In this document: piece after piece, positions 51,051 to 59,185 of the stretch
Layout of the letters: each line of letters starts with the position of its first letter
Numbering within the stretch: position 1 is the stretch's first letter
Program-made: the position numbers and the translations under genes
Notes under the pieces: generated by a model
The model's database searches: none
What the model was told of the DNA's origin: nothing
Seen by the model: only the letters and a program-made list of their open reading frames with translations
NCBI RefSeq assembly: GCF_029893365.1
Contig: NZ_JARXUZ010000001.1
Coordinates: forward strand, 930,001 to 994,000
Direction: 5' to 3'
DNA length: 64,000 bases
Source: Cryobacterium sp. CG_9.6
GTDB taxonomy: Bacteria > Actinomycetota > Actinomycetes > Actinomycetales > Microbacteriaceae

Positions 51051-51148
51051 CGCTGGTCGAGGAGCCGGCACGTTCTTCGCCGGCGTCTCGAGACCCATGG
51101 AGTGGCTCGCGGGGTTTCGACTGCTCGCAAGCTCGCGCTCAACCAGCG
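51051..51148. repeat. Long palindromic intergenic repeat, unit 1
   Basis: A 98-bp unit bounded by CGCTGGTCGAGGAG and its inverted partner ending CTCAACCAGCG. Inside are a GCCGGC-loop-GCCGGC hairpin and GTCTCGAGAC. It is part of a 495-nt gene-free stretch (51028-51522) filled by three such units. Units 1 and 3 share the GCCGGCa/tTTCTTCGCCGGC-type inner hairpin. Confidence 0.85.
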
Positions 51149-51155
51149 AAAGCCT

Positions 51156-51267
51156 CGCTGGTCGAGGAGCGCGCATGCGCTTCGCGCGCGTCTCGAGACC
51201 TGGTGAGCCGACTTCGAGGATTGGCTCGCGGGGTTTCGACTGCTCGCACGCTCGCGCTCAACCAGCG
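51156..51267. repeat. Long palindromic intergenic repeat, unit 2
   Basis: A 112-bp unit, 8 nt after unit 1, with the same outer ends and the same GGGGTTTCGACTGCTCGC core. The inner hairpin is replaced by GCGCGC-ATGCGCTTC-GCGCGC, so the loop changes while pairing is kept. Confidence 0.85.
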
Positions 51268-51412
51268 GCGAACATGGGCGCGCCCGCTTTCGGTGGACGC
51301 GCCGGTTGTGGGGGATGACCGCACCTGAAGTCGGTGGCCGCTACGCCCGTTACCGTGGCGGTCCCCGATATTGGTGGCGGTCACGCTTGGTGGACCGTCG
51401 CGAGGCCAGTCT

Positions 51413-51518
51413 CGCTGGTCGAGGAGCCGGCATGTTCTTCGCCGGCGTCTCGAGACCTGGTGAGCCGGCTTTGAGGAGCGGCTCGCGGGGTTTCGACTGC
51501 TCGCAAGCTCGCGACCAG
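51413..51518. repeat. Long palindromic intergenic repeat, unit 3
   Basis: A 106-bp unit in the same orientation, 5 nt before the end of efeB. Its right end is shortened and imperfect (GCGACCAGG). The 145 nt between units 2 and 3 show no gene or other structure that I can support. Confidence 0.82.
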
Positions 51519-51522
51519 GGCG

Positions 51523-52980
51523 TCAGGCGAAGAGCGGCGCGCCCACGTAGCTGCCCGCCCTGGCCCCGGGAGGAACGACGAAGAGCGCGCTCCCCACGTG
51601 CTTGATGTACTCGTTCAAGGCGTCGTGCCGGGCAAGGTTGGTTTGCACCGTGGTGAACTGCGCCGGCGATCGTTGGAAGCTGATGAAGAACAGTCCGGCG
51701 TCGAGCCGCCCGAGGCTGTCGTTGCCGTCCACAAAGTTGTAACCGCGGCGCAGCAGCTGACTCCCACCGTTGTGGGCCGGATGCGCCAGGCTCACGTGCG
51801 AGGTCGCGGAGATGAGCGGCTGTCCCTCGCCGCCGGTGACCGTGAAATCGGGTTCGGTGAACTCGGTCCCCCCAGACAGTGGCGCTCCGGCACCCTTCGT
51901 GCGGCCGAAGACGGTTTCCTGTTCGCGCAGAATCGAGCGATCCCACGTTTCAATGGTCATGCGGATGCGTCGGGCCACGAGATAGGAGCCACCCGCGAGC
52001 CAGGACTGTCCGTCGCTGCTGGGTACCCACACGTGCTCGGCCACCGCAGCCGGTTGTTCGGCCTTGATGTTGGCGGTGCCATCTTTGAACCCGAAGAGGT
52101 TGCGCGGGGTGGCCTGGCTCGTGCTGGTGCTGGAGGTGCGCCCGAAACCGAGCTGAGACCAGCGGATGACCGCACGTCCGAACGCGATCCGCGACAGGTT
52201 GCGAATGGCGTGCACGGCTACCTGCGGGTCGTTGGCGCAGGCCTGAATGCAGAGATCGCCGTCGCTGAAAGCGGCCTCGAGGGCATCGCCGGGAAAGTGG
52301 GGGAGCGCCGCGAGGTCTGCGGGGCGGCGAGCGTTGATGCCAAAGCGATCGACGCCATCTGCTGTCTCGAACAGGCTGGCACCAAAACCGAAGGTGATGG
52401 TGAGTCCGGCGGGTGGGAGACCCTGCGCCTCGCCGGTGTCCTGCGGGGGAGCGTCGTAGGGACCGCTGATGGAACCGAATTCGCCCACGTCCGCGCCGGC
52501 GGTCATGGCGGCTGCCGCAATCGTCCAGTCCTGGAGCAGGCCGATGAGTTCGGCGCGGGTGGCATCGGCGCCGAGGTCGAACGCGGCAAAATGCAGACGG
52601 TCCTGGGCGGGCGTGACGATGCCGGCCTGATGTGTTCCATAGAACGGGTACTGGGCTGAGTCGCCGCTCGTCGAGGCCCCGACAGCTGTCGCCACAACGC
52701 GGTCGCCCGCGATACCGAGGCCGATGCCGGCCGCGCTGGCACCGGCGAGGCCGAGCAGGCCACGCCGAGAGATGCCGCGCGCCGCCGGAGCCTCACCGGA
52801 CGGGAGACCGTGCGAAGCGGGAGCCCGCGCGGATGTGACCTGCGGGGTGCCGGAGGGGGGTCCCGTGGAGGACCCGAGCGGAGTGCCGGCGGGAGTGGTA
52901 GCGGGTGGTGCCTGCGAGGCCGCAGCGGACGTGCGCGCGTTCGCACGGGCCAGGCGGGCCGCGCGGATGCGACCGATCAC
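51523..52980 (-). CDS. efeB: Dye-decolorising-type heme peroxidase, iron uptake component EfeB
   Basis: A 485-residue DyP-family peroxidase/deferrochelatase. A Tat signal is visible at about residues 70-95 ('ISRRGLLGLAGASAAG'), after an unusually long Ala/Pro/Ser-rich N-terminus of some 68 residues. The GxxDG motif is 'GFKDGTAN', the proximal heme His is in 'ATSHVSLAHP', and the distal Arg is in 'LRRGYNF'. The start is a GTG at 52978-52980 overlapping the efeO stop. A later start close to the Tat motif is possible. It is the last gene of efeUOB. Confidence 0.93.
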   Translation of the reverse strand: MIGRIRAARLARANARTSAAASQAPPATTPAGTPLGSSTGPPSGTPQVTSARAPASHGLPSGEAPAARGISRRGLLGLAGASAAGIGLGIAGDRVVATAVGASTSGDSAQYPFYGTHQAGIVTPAQDRLHFAAFDLGADATRAELIGLLQDWTIAAAAMTAGADVGEFGSISGPYDAPPQDTGEAQGLPPAGLTITFGFGASLFETADGVDRFGINARRPADLAALPHFPGDALEAAFSDGDLCIQACANDPQVAVHAIRNLSRIAFGRAVIRWSQLGFGRTSSTSTSQATPRNLFGFKDGTANIKAEQPAAVAEHVWVPSSDGQSWLAGGSYLVARRIRMTIETWDRSILREQETVFGRTKGAGAPLSGGTEFTEPDFTVTGGEGQPLISATSHVSLAHPAHNGGSQLLRRGYNFVDGNDSLGRLDAGLFFISFQRSPAQFTTVQTNLARHDALNEYIKHVGSALFVVPPGARAGSYVGAPLFA

Positions 52981-54152
52981 AGCACGAGGGCGGCGGTGAG
53001 GTGGTTGAGCGGCTCGGCCAGAGCGTTCACCTGGTCCGCAAGTGCACGGATCTCGGCGGGTGTGAGATCGGTGTAGAGGGTGAATCCGTCACCGACGCGC
53101 TGGGCATCGAGCAGGGTCTGCAGCGCGGCGAACTCCGTATCGAGGCTGGTCGCGAGGTCAGGATCCTCGGTGACGAGGAGATCGCGCACACCAGAATAGA
53201 GCACCGCGGCGCCATCAATGTTCGCCTGAAAATCCCAGAGGTCGGTGTGCGACCAGAATTCTTCCTCACCGGTCACCTTGCCCGTTGCGACCTCATCGAG
53301 CAGGCCGATGGCTCCGTTGGTCTGCTGGGCCAGCGTGAAGCTGAGGTTCTGCACTTTGGAGTCGAGCGTGTCCGTGTCGGTCACGAGCAGGTCGGCGAGA
53401 CGCTCGCGTTGCTCGGGGCTGTAAGCCACAAAGCCGGCCTCGGCGTCGGTGGGCCACAGATCCTTCTCGATCGCGTGCCAACCGGTCCATTCCTGGCCCT
53501 CTTCCAGGTCCGCTTCGCGCAGATCAAGCTTGGGGTCAAGGTCGCCGAACGACTCGGCAATGGTCTCCACTCGCTCCCAGTGCGCCCGCGTGGGCGCGTA
53601 GAGCGCGCGGGCCGTGTCATCGTCGGCGGCCACGTACGCCGCAGCGAACAAGGCCGTCCCGGCGGTGAGCTGGTCAACCTGGTCCTTCACATAGGAGGCG
53701 TAGTTGATGTTGGCCGTGTCAATTTGAGCAGCGAGGTCGGCGTCTGGAACTCCGGCCGCGTCGGACTCGGTCACCGTGAACTCGGCCGTGCCCACGCCGT
53801 CACCGGTCATGCCCGGCTTGCAGGCGGTGTAGTAGGTACCCGGAGTGAGCTGCACGACGAGATCGCGGCTCAGACCCGGGCCGATGTTCTCGGCCTCGCC
53901 CTTAATACTCAGCTTGTCAGAACCGAGAAGGTAGAACTCCGTCACCGCATCGCCGGAGTTGGTGACCGCAAAGCTCACGGTTCCGGCGGGCGCGGTGTTC
54001 GCGGAGACCGTGCATTCCGTGGCGGAGCTGGTGACCGTGAGTTTTTCCTGGGTGGTCTCGGGGGCGTTGGCGACGCATCCGCTGAGCGCGAGAGTGGCGA
54101 CGGCGGCGATCGAGAGGACGCCAAGGGCGCGGTGAGGAAGGGAAGCACGCAT
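52977..54152 (-). CDS. efeO: Iron uptake lipoprotein EfeO (cupredoxin plus M75 domain)
   Basis: A 391-residue exported protein that binds iron and passes it to EfeU. The lipobox is 'LALSGC'. Residues 40-125 form a cupredoxin-like domain ('GTVSFAVTNSGDAVTEFYL'), and the rest is the imelysin-like M75 domain with the HxxE motif in 'GWHAIEKDLW'. The ATG at 54150-54152 follows GAAGG-type sequence; a longer open frame continues upstream but lacks a start context. It begins 32 nt after efeU and overlaps efeB. Confidence 0.94.
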   Translation of the reverse strand: MRASLPHRALGVLSIAAVATLALSGCVANAPETTQEKLTVTSSATECTVSANTAPAGTVSFAVTNSGDAVTEFYLLGSDKLSIKGEAENIGPGLSRDLVVQLTPGTYYTACKPGMTGDGVGTAEFTVTESDAAGVPDADLAAQIDTANINYASYVKDQVDQLTAGTALFAAAYVAADDDTARALYAPTRAHWERVETIAESFGDLDPKLDLREADLEEGQEWTGWHAIEKDLWPTDAEAGFVAYSPEQRERLADLLVTDTDTLDSKVQNLSFTLAQQTNGAIGLLDEVATGKVTGEEEFWSHTDLWDFQANIDGAAVLYSGVRDLLVTEDPDLATSLDTEFAALQTLLDAQRVGDGFTLYTDLTPAEIRALADQVNALAEPLNHLTAALVL

Positions 54153-54184
54153 GAGTGTCTTTCGAGAGAGAGTGGCGGTCGGGC

Positions 54185-55042
54185 TTAGCCGACGAGGGCG
54201 GGAGTCGGTGCGGGCTGAACGGTGGCGACGGGCTGGGGGCGGCCGCCACGGCTCTTCGCAATGAAGAGGGAGAGAGTGGGAATGACGTAGGCCAGCCAGG
54301 CCGTGAGTTCCAACCAGGTGGTGGCCGGGGAGAAGTTGAGGGTGCCCTTGAGCAGGGTGCCATACCAGCTGCTCGGCGGAATGATGGCGCTCACGTTGAA
54401 CGCGAGAGCGTTGAGCCCGGGCAGAACGCCGGCCTCCTGCAGGTCGTGCACGCCATAGGAGAGCACCCCGGCGGCGACGATGATCAGGACCGCGCCGGTC
54501 CAGGTGAAGAATCGGGACAGGTTGATGCGCAGCATGCCCGAGTAGATAAGCCATCCCAGTGCGACCGCGGTGAGGATGCCCAGTGCTGCGCCGAGCAGCG
54601 GCAGGGCGCTCGATCCGGTGGCCTGAACGGCGGCCCAGAGGAAGACCGCTGTTTCTATACCCTCACGCCCCACGGAGAGGAATGCCACGAAGACCAGGCC
54701 GAGGCCGGAGCCCACGAGGTAACGATCGATGTTGCCCTGCAGGTGGCCCTTGAGGTCGCGTGCGGTGCGCAGCATCCAGAACACCATCCAGGTGACCAGG
54801 CCCGTGGCCACGATGGAGAGGGTGCCCCCAATGATCTCCTGTGCCGTGAAAGACAGGCCGTAGGTGCCAAAGGTGAGCAGTGCACCGATGCCCAGCGCGA
54901 GCAGCACGGCCAGGCCAACGCCGAGCCAAATGCGCGGCAGGACGTCTTTTCGGTCGATCTTCACGAGGTAGGCCACCAGGATAGTGACGATCAGAGCGGC
55001 TTCCAGCCCCTCGCGCAGACCGATCAGGTAATTTCCGAGCAC
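54185..55042 (-). CDS. efeU: Iron permease EfeU (FTR1 family)
   Basis: A 285-residue permease with seven TM segments. Both REGLE-type motifs are present: 'LREGLEA' near residue 10 and '[11 protein letters not shown]' near residue 130. The C-terminal tail is Pro/Val-rich and cytoplasmic. It is the first gene of the operon, with a DtxR-type box 36 bp upstream of its start. Confidence 0.95.
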   Translation of the reverse strand: MLGNYLIGLREGLEAALIVTILVAYLVKIDRKDVLPRIWLGVGLAVLLALGIGALLTFGTYGLSFTAQEIIGGTLSIVATGLVTWMVFWMLRTARDLKGHLQGNIDRYLVGSGLGLVFVAFLSVGREGIETAVFLWAAVQATGSSALPLLGAALGILTAVALGWLIYSGMLRINLSRFFTWTGAVLIIVAAGVLSYGVHDLQEAGVLPGLNALAFNVSAIIPPSSWYGTLLKGTLNFSPATTWLELTAWLAYVIPTLSLFIAKSRGGRPQPVATVQPAPTPALVG

Positions 55043-55077
55043 GTCACGTCCAAAAGTCGAAATGAAGAAGCAAAATG

Positions 55078-55096
55078 TTGGTAAGGCTAACCTTAC
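55078..55096. promoter_or_regulatory. DtxR/IdeR-type iron box upstream of efeUOB
   Basis: Reading on the minus strand, GTAAGGTTAGCCTTACCAA closely matches the TWAGGTWAGSCTWACCTWA consensus of DtxR-family repressors. It lies 36 bp before the efeU start. Iron-replete repression of efeUOB is expected. The divergent gene starts 90 bp away on the other side. Confidence 0.88.
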
Positions 55097-55185
55097 ATTT
55101 TCGACTCTAGCCGTGGTGCCCGGTCATGTCTAGTTATGATTTGTGAAGGTGAAATTGTTTCCTGTGCGCGAATAAGTGGAGTCTC

Positions 55186-56118
55186 ATGGTCATGTCCGGC
55201 AGTGCGGAACGCGTCGTGTTTATCCACGGTCGTCCGGGCGATGAGTCCTGGCTCACCGGGGGTACGCTGGCCCGCTTGCACCACGACGACGCGCACTCCC
55301 TCGTGGTGTTTGAAGCGGATGCCGCCGACGCTCACGTCGTGGAGGCGGCTCTGGCGGAGCTGGGGTCACCGGAGTGGCGCGTGCTGCCCAGCGGTCCTGC
55401 CTCGGCAGAGGCACTGACCGACCTGGTGGCCAATCACTGGGCCACCGCTGTGGTGCTGGGCGCCGTCACAGACGACCTGCGCCAAAACGTGATCCGCGTG
55501 GCGCACGCCGCCGGACTACCCGTTTTTCTCGCCAGGCGGGTTGCCGACGCTGCTCAGGGACGTCTGGTGGCCATTGACGTGAGTGACCAGCTCTCGCAGA
55601 AGCTGGCGGCACTCACGCACTATCCCACGCGCTGGAGCGTGGACGATCACACGCTCACCCCCGTGGAGGGCGCGGCAGTGACGGTGAGCGGCAGCGAAGC
55701 CTATGCTCGCCTTGACGCGCCGCGGGTGGATCCGGCCCCCGAGCCACCGCCCACTCTCCTTGGCAGAGCACTCGCGGCCGTGACGGGGGTGGTGGCCGGG
55801 GTGGCCTTCGGCATTCTGGGAACGCTCGCCCACCAGGCGACGGTGAACCTGGGCCCGATGATCTTCCCCCTCGGTCTGATCCTTGCCCTCGTGGCCAGCA
55901 CAGCACTGCTCCTCGGGCTTCGGCTGGTGCTCAGAAGCCGAACGATGGTGCTCTTTTGCGCAACCGGCCTGCTGGTCACCATCTTTGTGCTCTCCCTGCG
56001 CGGCACCGGCGGATCAGTGCTTGTCCCGGCCGGTGTCACCGGCACGCTCTGGACGATTATTCCGGCACTCGTGGCCGCTCTGATCCTGTCCTGGCCACGA
56101 ATCCCCGTTCGCAGGTAG
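55186..56118 (+). CDS. Membrane protein with a degenerate PIG-L/LmbE-like domain
   Basis: A 310-residue protein. The N-terminal part aligns by eye with PIG-L/LmbE deacetylases: '[22 protein letters not shown]' (in part [18 protein letters not shown]) stands where these have 'HPDDExxxxGGTLA'. The metal-binding HPDD is replaced by RPGD, so metal binding is probably lost. About residues 185-305 hold four hydrophobic segments. The ATG at 55186 follows GTGGAG. It is divergent from efeUOB and may share the iron-regulated region. Its function is unknown. Confidence 0.75.
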   Translation: MVMSGSAERVVFIHGRPGDESWLTGGTLARLHHDDAHSLVVFEADAADAHVVEAALAELGSPEWRVLPSGPASAEALTDLVANHWATAVVLGAVTDDLRQNVIRVAHAAGLPVFLARRVADAAQGRLVAIDVSDQLSQKLAALTHYPTRWSVDDHTLTPVEGAAVTVSGSEAYARLDAPRVDPAPEPPPTLLGRALAAVTGVVAGVAFGILGTLAHQATVNLGPMIFPLGLILALVASTALLLGLRLVLRSRTMVLFCATGLLVTIFVLSLRGTGGSVLVPAGVTGTLWTIIPALVAALILSWPRIPVRR

Positions 56119-56212
56119 TGCGCGGGACCCGCCCGGGAGCACCGTCTCGACTTCAGCCAACCGGGTCAACCGTCGTAGACTGAAGCCCTGCTCTCGAAGG
56201 GACCCCAACCAA

Positions 56213-56536
56213 GTGACGTATGTGATTGCTCTACCGTGCGTCGATGTTAAAGACCGTGCCTGCATTGATGAGTGCCCGGTGGACTGCATCTACGAGGGCG
56301 AGCGATCGCTCTACATTCACCCCGACGAGTGTGTCGACTGCGGAGCCTGCGAACCGGTGTGCCCCGTTGAGGCCATCTACTACGAGGACGATCTGCCTGA
56401 GCAGTGGGCCGACTACTACAAGGCCAACGTGGAATTCTTCGACGACATCGGTTCCCCCGGTGGTGCGGCCAAGGTGGGCGTGATTGCGAAGGATCACCCC
56501 GTGATCTCTGTTCTTCCTCCTCAGGTTCAGCACTAA
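56213..56536 (+). CDS. fdxA: 7Fe ferredoxin FdxA
   Basis: A 107-residue electron carrier with the actinobacterial FdxA pattern. '[13 protein letters not shown]' and '[20 protein letters not shown]' (in part [18 protein letters not shown]) supply ligands for one 3Fe-4S and one 4Fe-4S cluster. The start is the GTG at 56213 ('[11 protein letters not shown]'). It is followed 6 nt later by dapC, a common actinobacterial arrangement. Confidence 0.96.
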   Translation: MTYVIALPCVDVKDRACIDECPVDCIYEGERSLYIHPDECVDCGACEPVCPVEAIYYEDDLPEQWADYYKANVEFFDDIGSPGGAAKVGVIAKDHPVISVLPPQVQH

Positions 56537-56542
56537 GCACTC

Positions 56543-57643
56543 GTGCTCACCACGCTGCCCGACTACCCGTGGGACCTGATGGTTCCCTTTGCCGCGCGGG
56601 CTCGTGCTCACGCCGACGGCATCGTCGACCTCTCGATTGGTTCCCCGGCGGACGCGACCCCGGAGGTCATCCGCCAGGCGCTGGCCGCCGCAACGGATGC
56701 CCACGCGTACCCGCAAACCGCTGGCACCCCGGAACTGCAGCGCGCGATCGCATCCTGGTACGAGCGCCGTCGCGGTGTGCTGAATCTGAGCGAGAAGAAT
56801 GTTTTGCCGACGATCGGTTCGAAGGAACTGGTCGCGCTGATGCCCTTCATGGTGGGGCTGGGTGAGGGAGACACGATCGTGCACCCTCGTGCCGCTTATC
56901 CCACCTACGCCATTGGTGCCGCCATTGCCGGAGCCAACGCGTTGGCCTCCGACGATCCGGGGGAGTGGCCGGACACCACAAAACTCGTGTGGCTGAACAG
57001 CCCGGGAAACCCGGACGGTCGGGTGTTGAGCGTGGCCGAACTGCGTGCCGCCGTGCTGCGCGCCCGCGAGCTCGGTGCTCTCATCGTGAGTGATGAGTGC
57101 TACGCCGAACTCGGCTGGGACGCGCCGTGGGACACCGAACCGATCCCGAGCATCCTTGACCCTCGAGTGATCGACGGCTCCCTCACCAACGTGATCGCCA
57201 TCTACTCGCTGAGCAAGCAGTCGAATATGGCGGGGTACCGTGCGGCCTTCGCTGCGGGTGACCCCGACGTACTCGCCCGCCTGCTCACCGTGCGCAAGCA
57301 TGCCGGACTCATGCTGCCGGCGCCCCTGCAAGCCGCCATGATCGCCGCGCTCGGCGACGATGAGCACGTGGCCGTGCAGCGGGAGCGCTACCGTGCCCGA
57401 CGGTCCGTGCTTCGTCCAGCGCTCGAACAGGCGGGCTTTCGCATCGACCACAGCGAGGCGGGTCTCTATCTCTGGGCAACCGAGGGTCGAGACGCCTGGG
57501 ACTCCATTGCTCGATTGGCCGATCAGGGTATTCTCGCCGGCCCCGGTCCGTTCTATGGGGACTTCTTTGCCCAGCACGTGCGCTTCTCTCTGACCGCACC
57601 GGACGAGCGGATTGCGGCCGCCGCAGCACGGCTGAACCCGTAA
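56543..57643 (+). CDS. dapC: N-succinyldiaminopimelate aminotransferase
   Basis: A 366-residue class I/II PLP aminotransferase of the lysine/diaminopimelate succinylase branch. The PLP Lys is in 'YSLSKQSNMAGYR', and 'LNSPGNPDGRV' and 'YPQTAGTPELQRAI' are family features. The GTG start at 56543 lies 6 nt after fdxA. The actinobacterial fdxA-dapC linkage and the nearby dapD and dapE support DapC over a general aminotransferase. Confidence 0.92.
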   Translation: MLTTLPDYPWDLMVPFAARARAHADGIVDLSIGSPADATPEVIRQALAAATDAHAYPQTAGTPELQRAIASWYERRRGVLNLSEKNVLPTIGSKELVALMPFMVGLGEGDTIVHPRAAYPTYAIGAAIAGANALASDDPGEWPDTTKLVWLNSPGNPDGRVLSVAELRAAVLRARELGALIVSDECYAELGWDAPWDTEPIPSILDPRVIDGSLTNVIAIYSLSKQSNMAGYRAAFAAGDPDVLARLLTVRKHAGLMLPAPLQAAMIAALGDDEHVAVQRERYRARRSVLRPALEQAGFRIDHSEAGLYLWATEGRDAWDSIARLADQGILAGPGPFYGDFFAQHVRFSLTAPDERIAAAAARLNP

Positions 57644-57838
57644 CGCGACGGTCGTCGTGCGGCCTCGACACGCTCCCGGGTATGCCTGTGGAACATCACC
57701 AATGAAACCCCCGAAGTCTTAGCGGATGCAACAGTAGGTGGTCGAGACCCTTAAGCTGTAGTCCGAACGAGTTTGCCGGGCGCTCTACGTGTCTGGTCAA
57801 CGACCGGCACCACAAGCAGCGAGACTCAGGGAGGCTCC

Positions 57839-59170
57839 GTGACCAACGTCGCGCAGCAAACGATATCCAGCGAAACAGAGCAGAAGTCTGCTGAACCGCA
57901 GACGGCCACTCTGACGTACCCGGGGGGCACGGCCGAGTTTCCGATCGTGAAGAGTATCGATGGCCCGTCAAGCATCGATATCTCGACCCTCACGAAGAAG
58001 ACTAGCCTCACCACCATCGACTATGGCTTCGTGAACACCGCAGCGACGCGGTCCGCGATCACCTACATCGACGGCGATCAGGGGATCCTGCGCTATCGCG
58101 GGTATCCGATCGAGCAGATCGCGAAGAACTCGAGCTTTCTCGAGACCGCCTGGCTGCTCATTTACGGCGAGCTGCCCACGCAACTCGAACTGGAAAACTT
58201 TGACGATCGCATCCGTCGTCACACCCTGCTGCACGAAGATATGCGCCGCTTCTTCGACTCGCTGCCGCACAAGGCCCACCCCATGAGCGTGCTGGCGTCG
58301 GGCGTGTCGGCGCTGTCGACGTTCTACCAGGACTCGCTTGACCCCAAGGACCCGGAGCAGGTGGAGATTTCCACCATCCGCTTGCTGGCCAAGCTTCCGG
58401 TGATGGCCGCGTACGCCCACAAGAAGAGCGTGGGTCAGGCTTTTCTCTACCCCGACAACTCCCTGAGCTTCGTCGATAATTTTCTGCGACTCAACTTTGG
58501 CAACATGGCCGAGCCGTATGTCGTCAACCCGGTGGTGAGCCAGGCGCTTGAACGTCTGCTGATGCTGCACGAAGACCACGAGCAGAACGCGTCCACCTCC
58601 ACCGTGCGCCTCGTGGGCTCCACAAACGCCAACCTGTTTGCTTCGGTCTCCTCCGGCATCAACGCTCTCTTCGGCCCGCTGCACGGCGGAGCCAACGAGG
58701 CCGTGCTGACGATGCTCGGTGATATCAAGGCCTCCGGTGAGGGTGTGGAAAAGTACGTTGAGCGGGTGAAGAACAAGGAGCAGGGCGTGAAGCTCATGGG
58801 CTTCGGTCACCGCGTGTACAAGAACTTCGACCCGCGTGCCACTCTCGTGAAGGAGAGCGCCCACGAGGTGCTGGCCGCCCTGGGGATCAAGGACGACCTT
58901 CTCGACATTGCGCAGGAACTCGAGAACCTCGCGCTCAACGACGACTACTTCAAGGAACGCAAGCTCTACCCCAACGTGGACTTCTACACCGGCGTCATCT
59001 ACAAGGCCATGGGCTTCCCCACGCGCATGTTCACGGTGCTGTTTGCCATCGGGCGTCTGCCCGGCTGGGTGGCGCACTGGCGCGAGATGAACGAGGATCC
59101 GTCCACCAAGATCGGCCGCCCGCAGCAGCTGTACGTGGGCTCCGCCGCCCGCGACTACCCGCAGCGCTAG
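57839..59170 (+). CDS. gltA: Citrate synthase (type II)
   Basis: A 443-residue enzyme that condenses oxaloacetate and acetyl-CoA. Active-site elements are 'LHGGANEAVL' and 'GFGHRVYKNFDPRA' with the catalytic His, and 'DGDQGILRYRGYPIEQIA' marks the N-terminal domain. The GTG start at 57839 follows AGGGAGG. The 195-nt gap after dapC suggests its own promoter, which I cannot place. It converges on the acylase gene 15 nt away. Confidence 0.96.
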   Translation: MTNVAQQTISSETEQKSAEPQTATLTYPGGTAEFPIVKSIDGPSSIDISTLTKKTSLTTIDYGFVNTAATRSAITYIDGDQGILRYRGYPIEQIAKNSSFLETAWLLIYGELPTQLELENFDDRIRRHTLLHEDMRRFFDSLPHKAHPMSVLASGVSALSTFYQDSLDPKDPEQVEISTIRLLAKLPVMAAYAHKKSVGQAFLYPDNSLSFVDNFLRLNFGNMAEPYVVNPVVSQALERLLMLHEDHEQNASTSTVRLVGSTNANLFASVSSGINALFGPLHGGANEAVLTMLGDIKASGEGVEKYVERVKNKEQGVKLMGFGHRVYKNFDPRATLVKESAHEVLAALGIKDDLLDIAQELENLALNDDYFKERKLYPNVDFYTGVIYKAMGFPTRMFTVLFAIGRLPGWVAHWREMNEDPSTKIGRPQQLYVGSAARDYPQR

Positions 59171-59185
59171 GCGCTCGGGCCCGGT

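Noticed and set aside
51051..51518. CRISPR array
   Set aside because: The repeats are about 100 bp, imperfect and internally palindromic, with uneven spacing and no cas genes.
57696..57838. Small gene in the gap before gltA
   Set aside because: The only frame has Arg/Ser-rich shadow composition and runs into gltA on the opposite strand.
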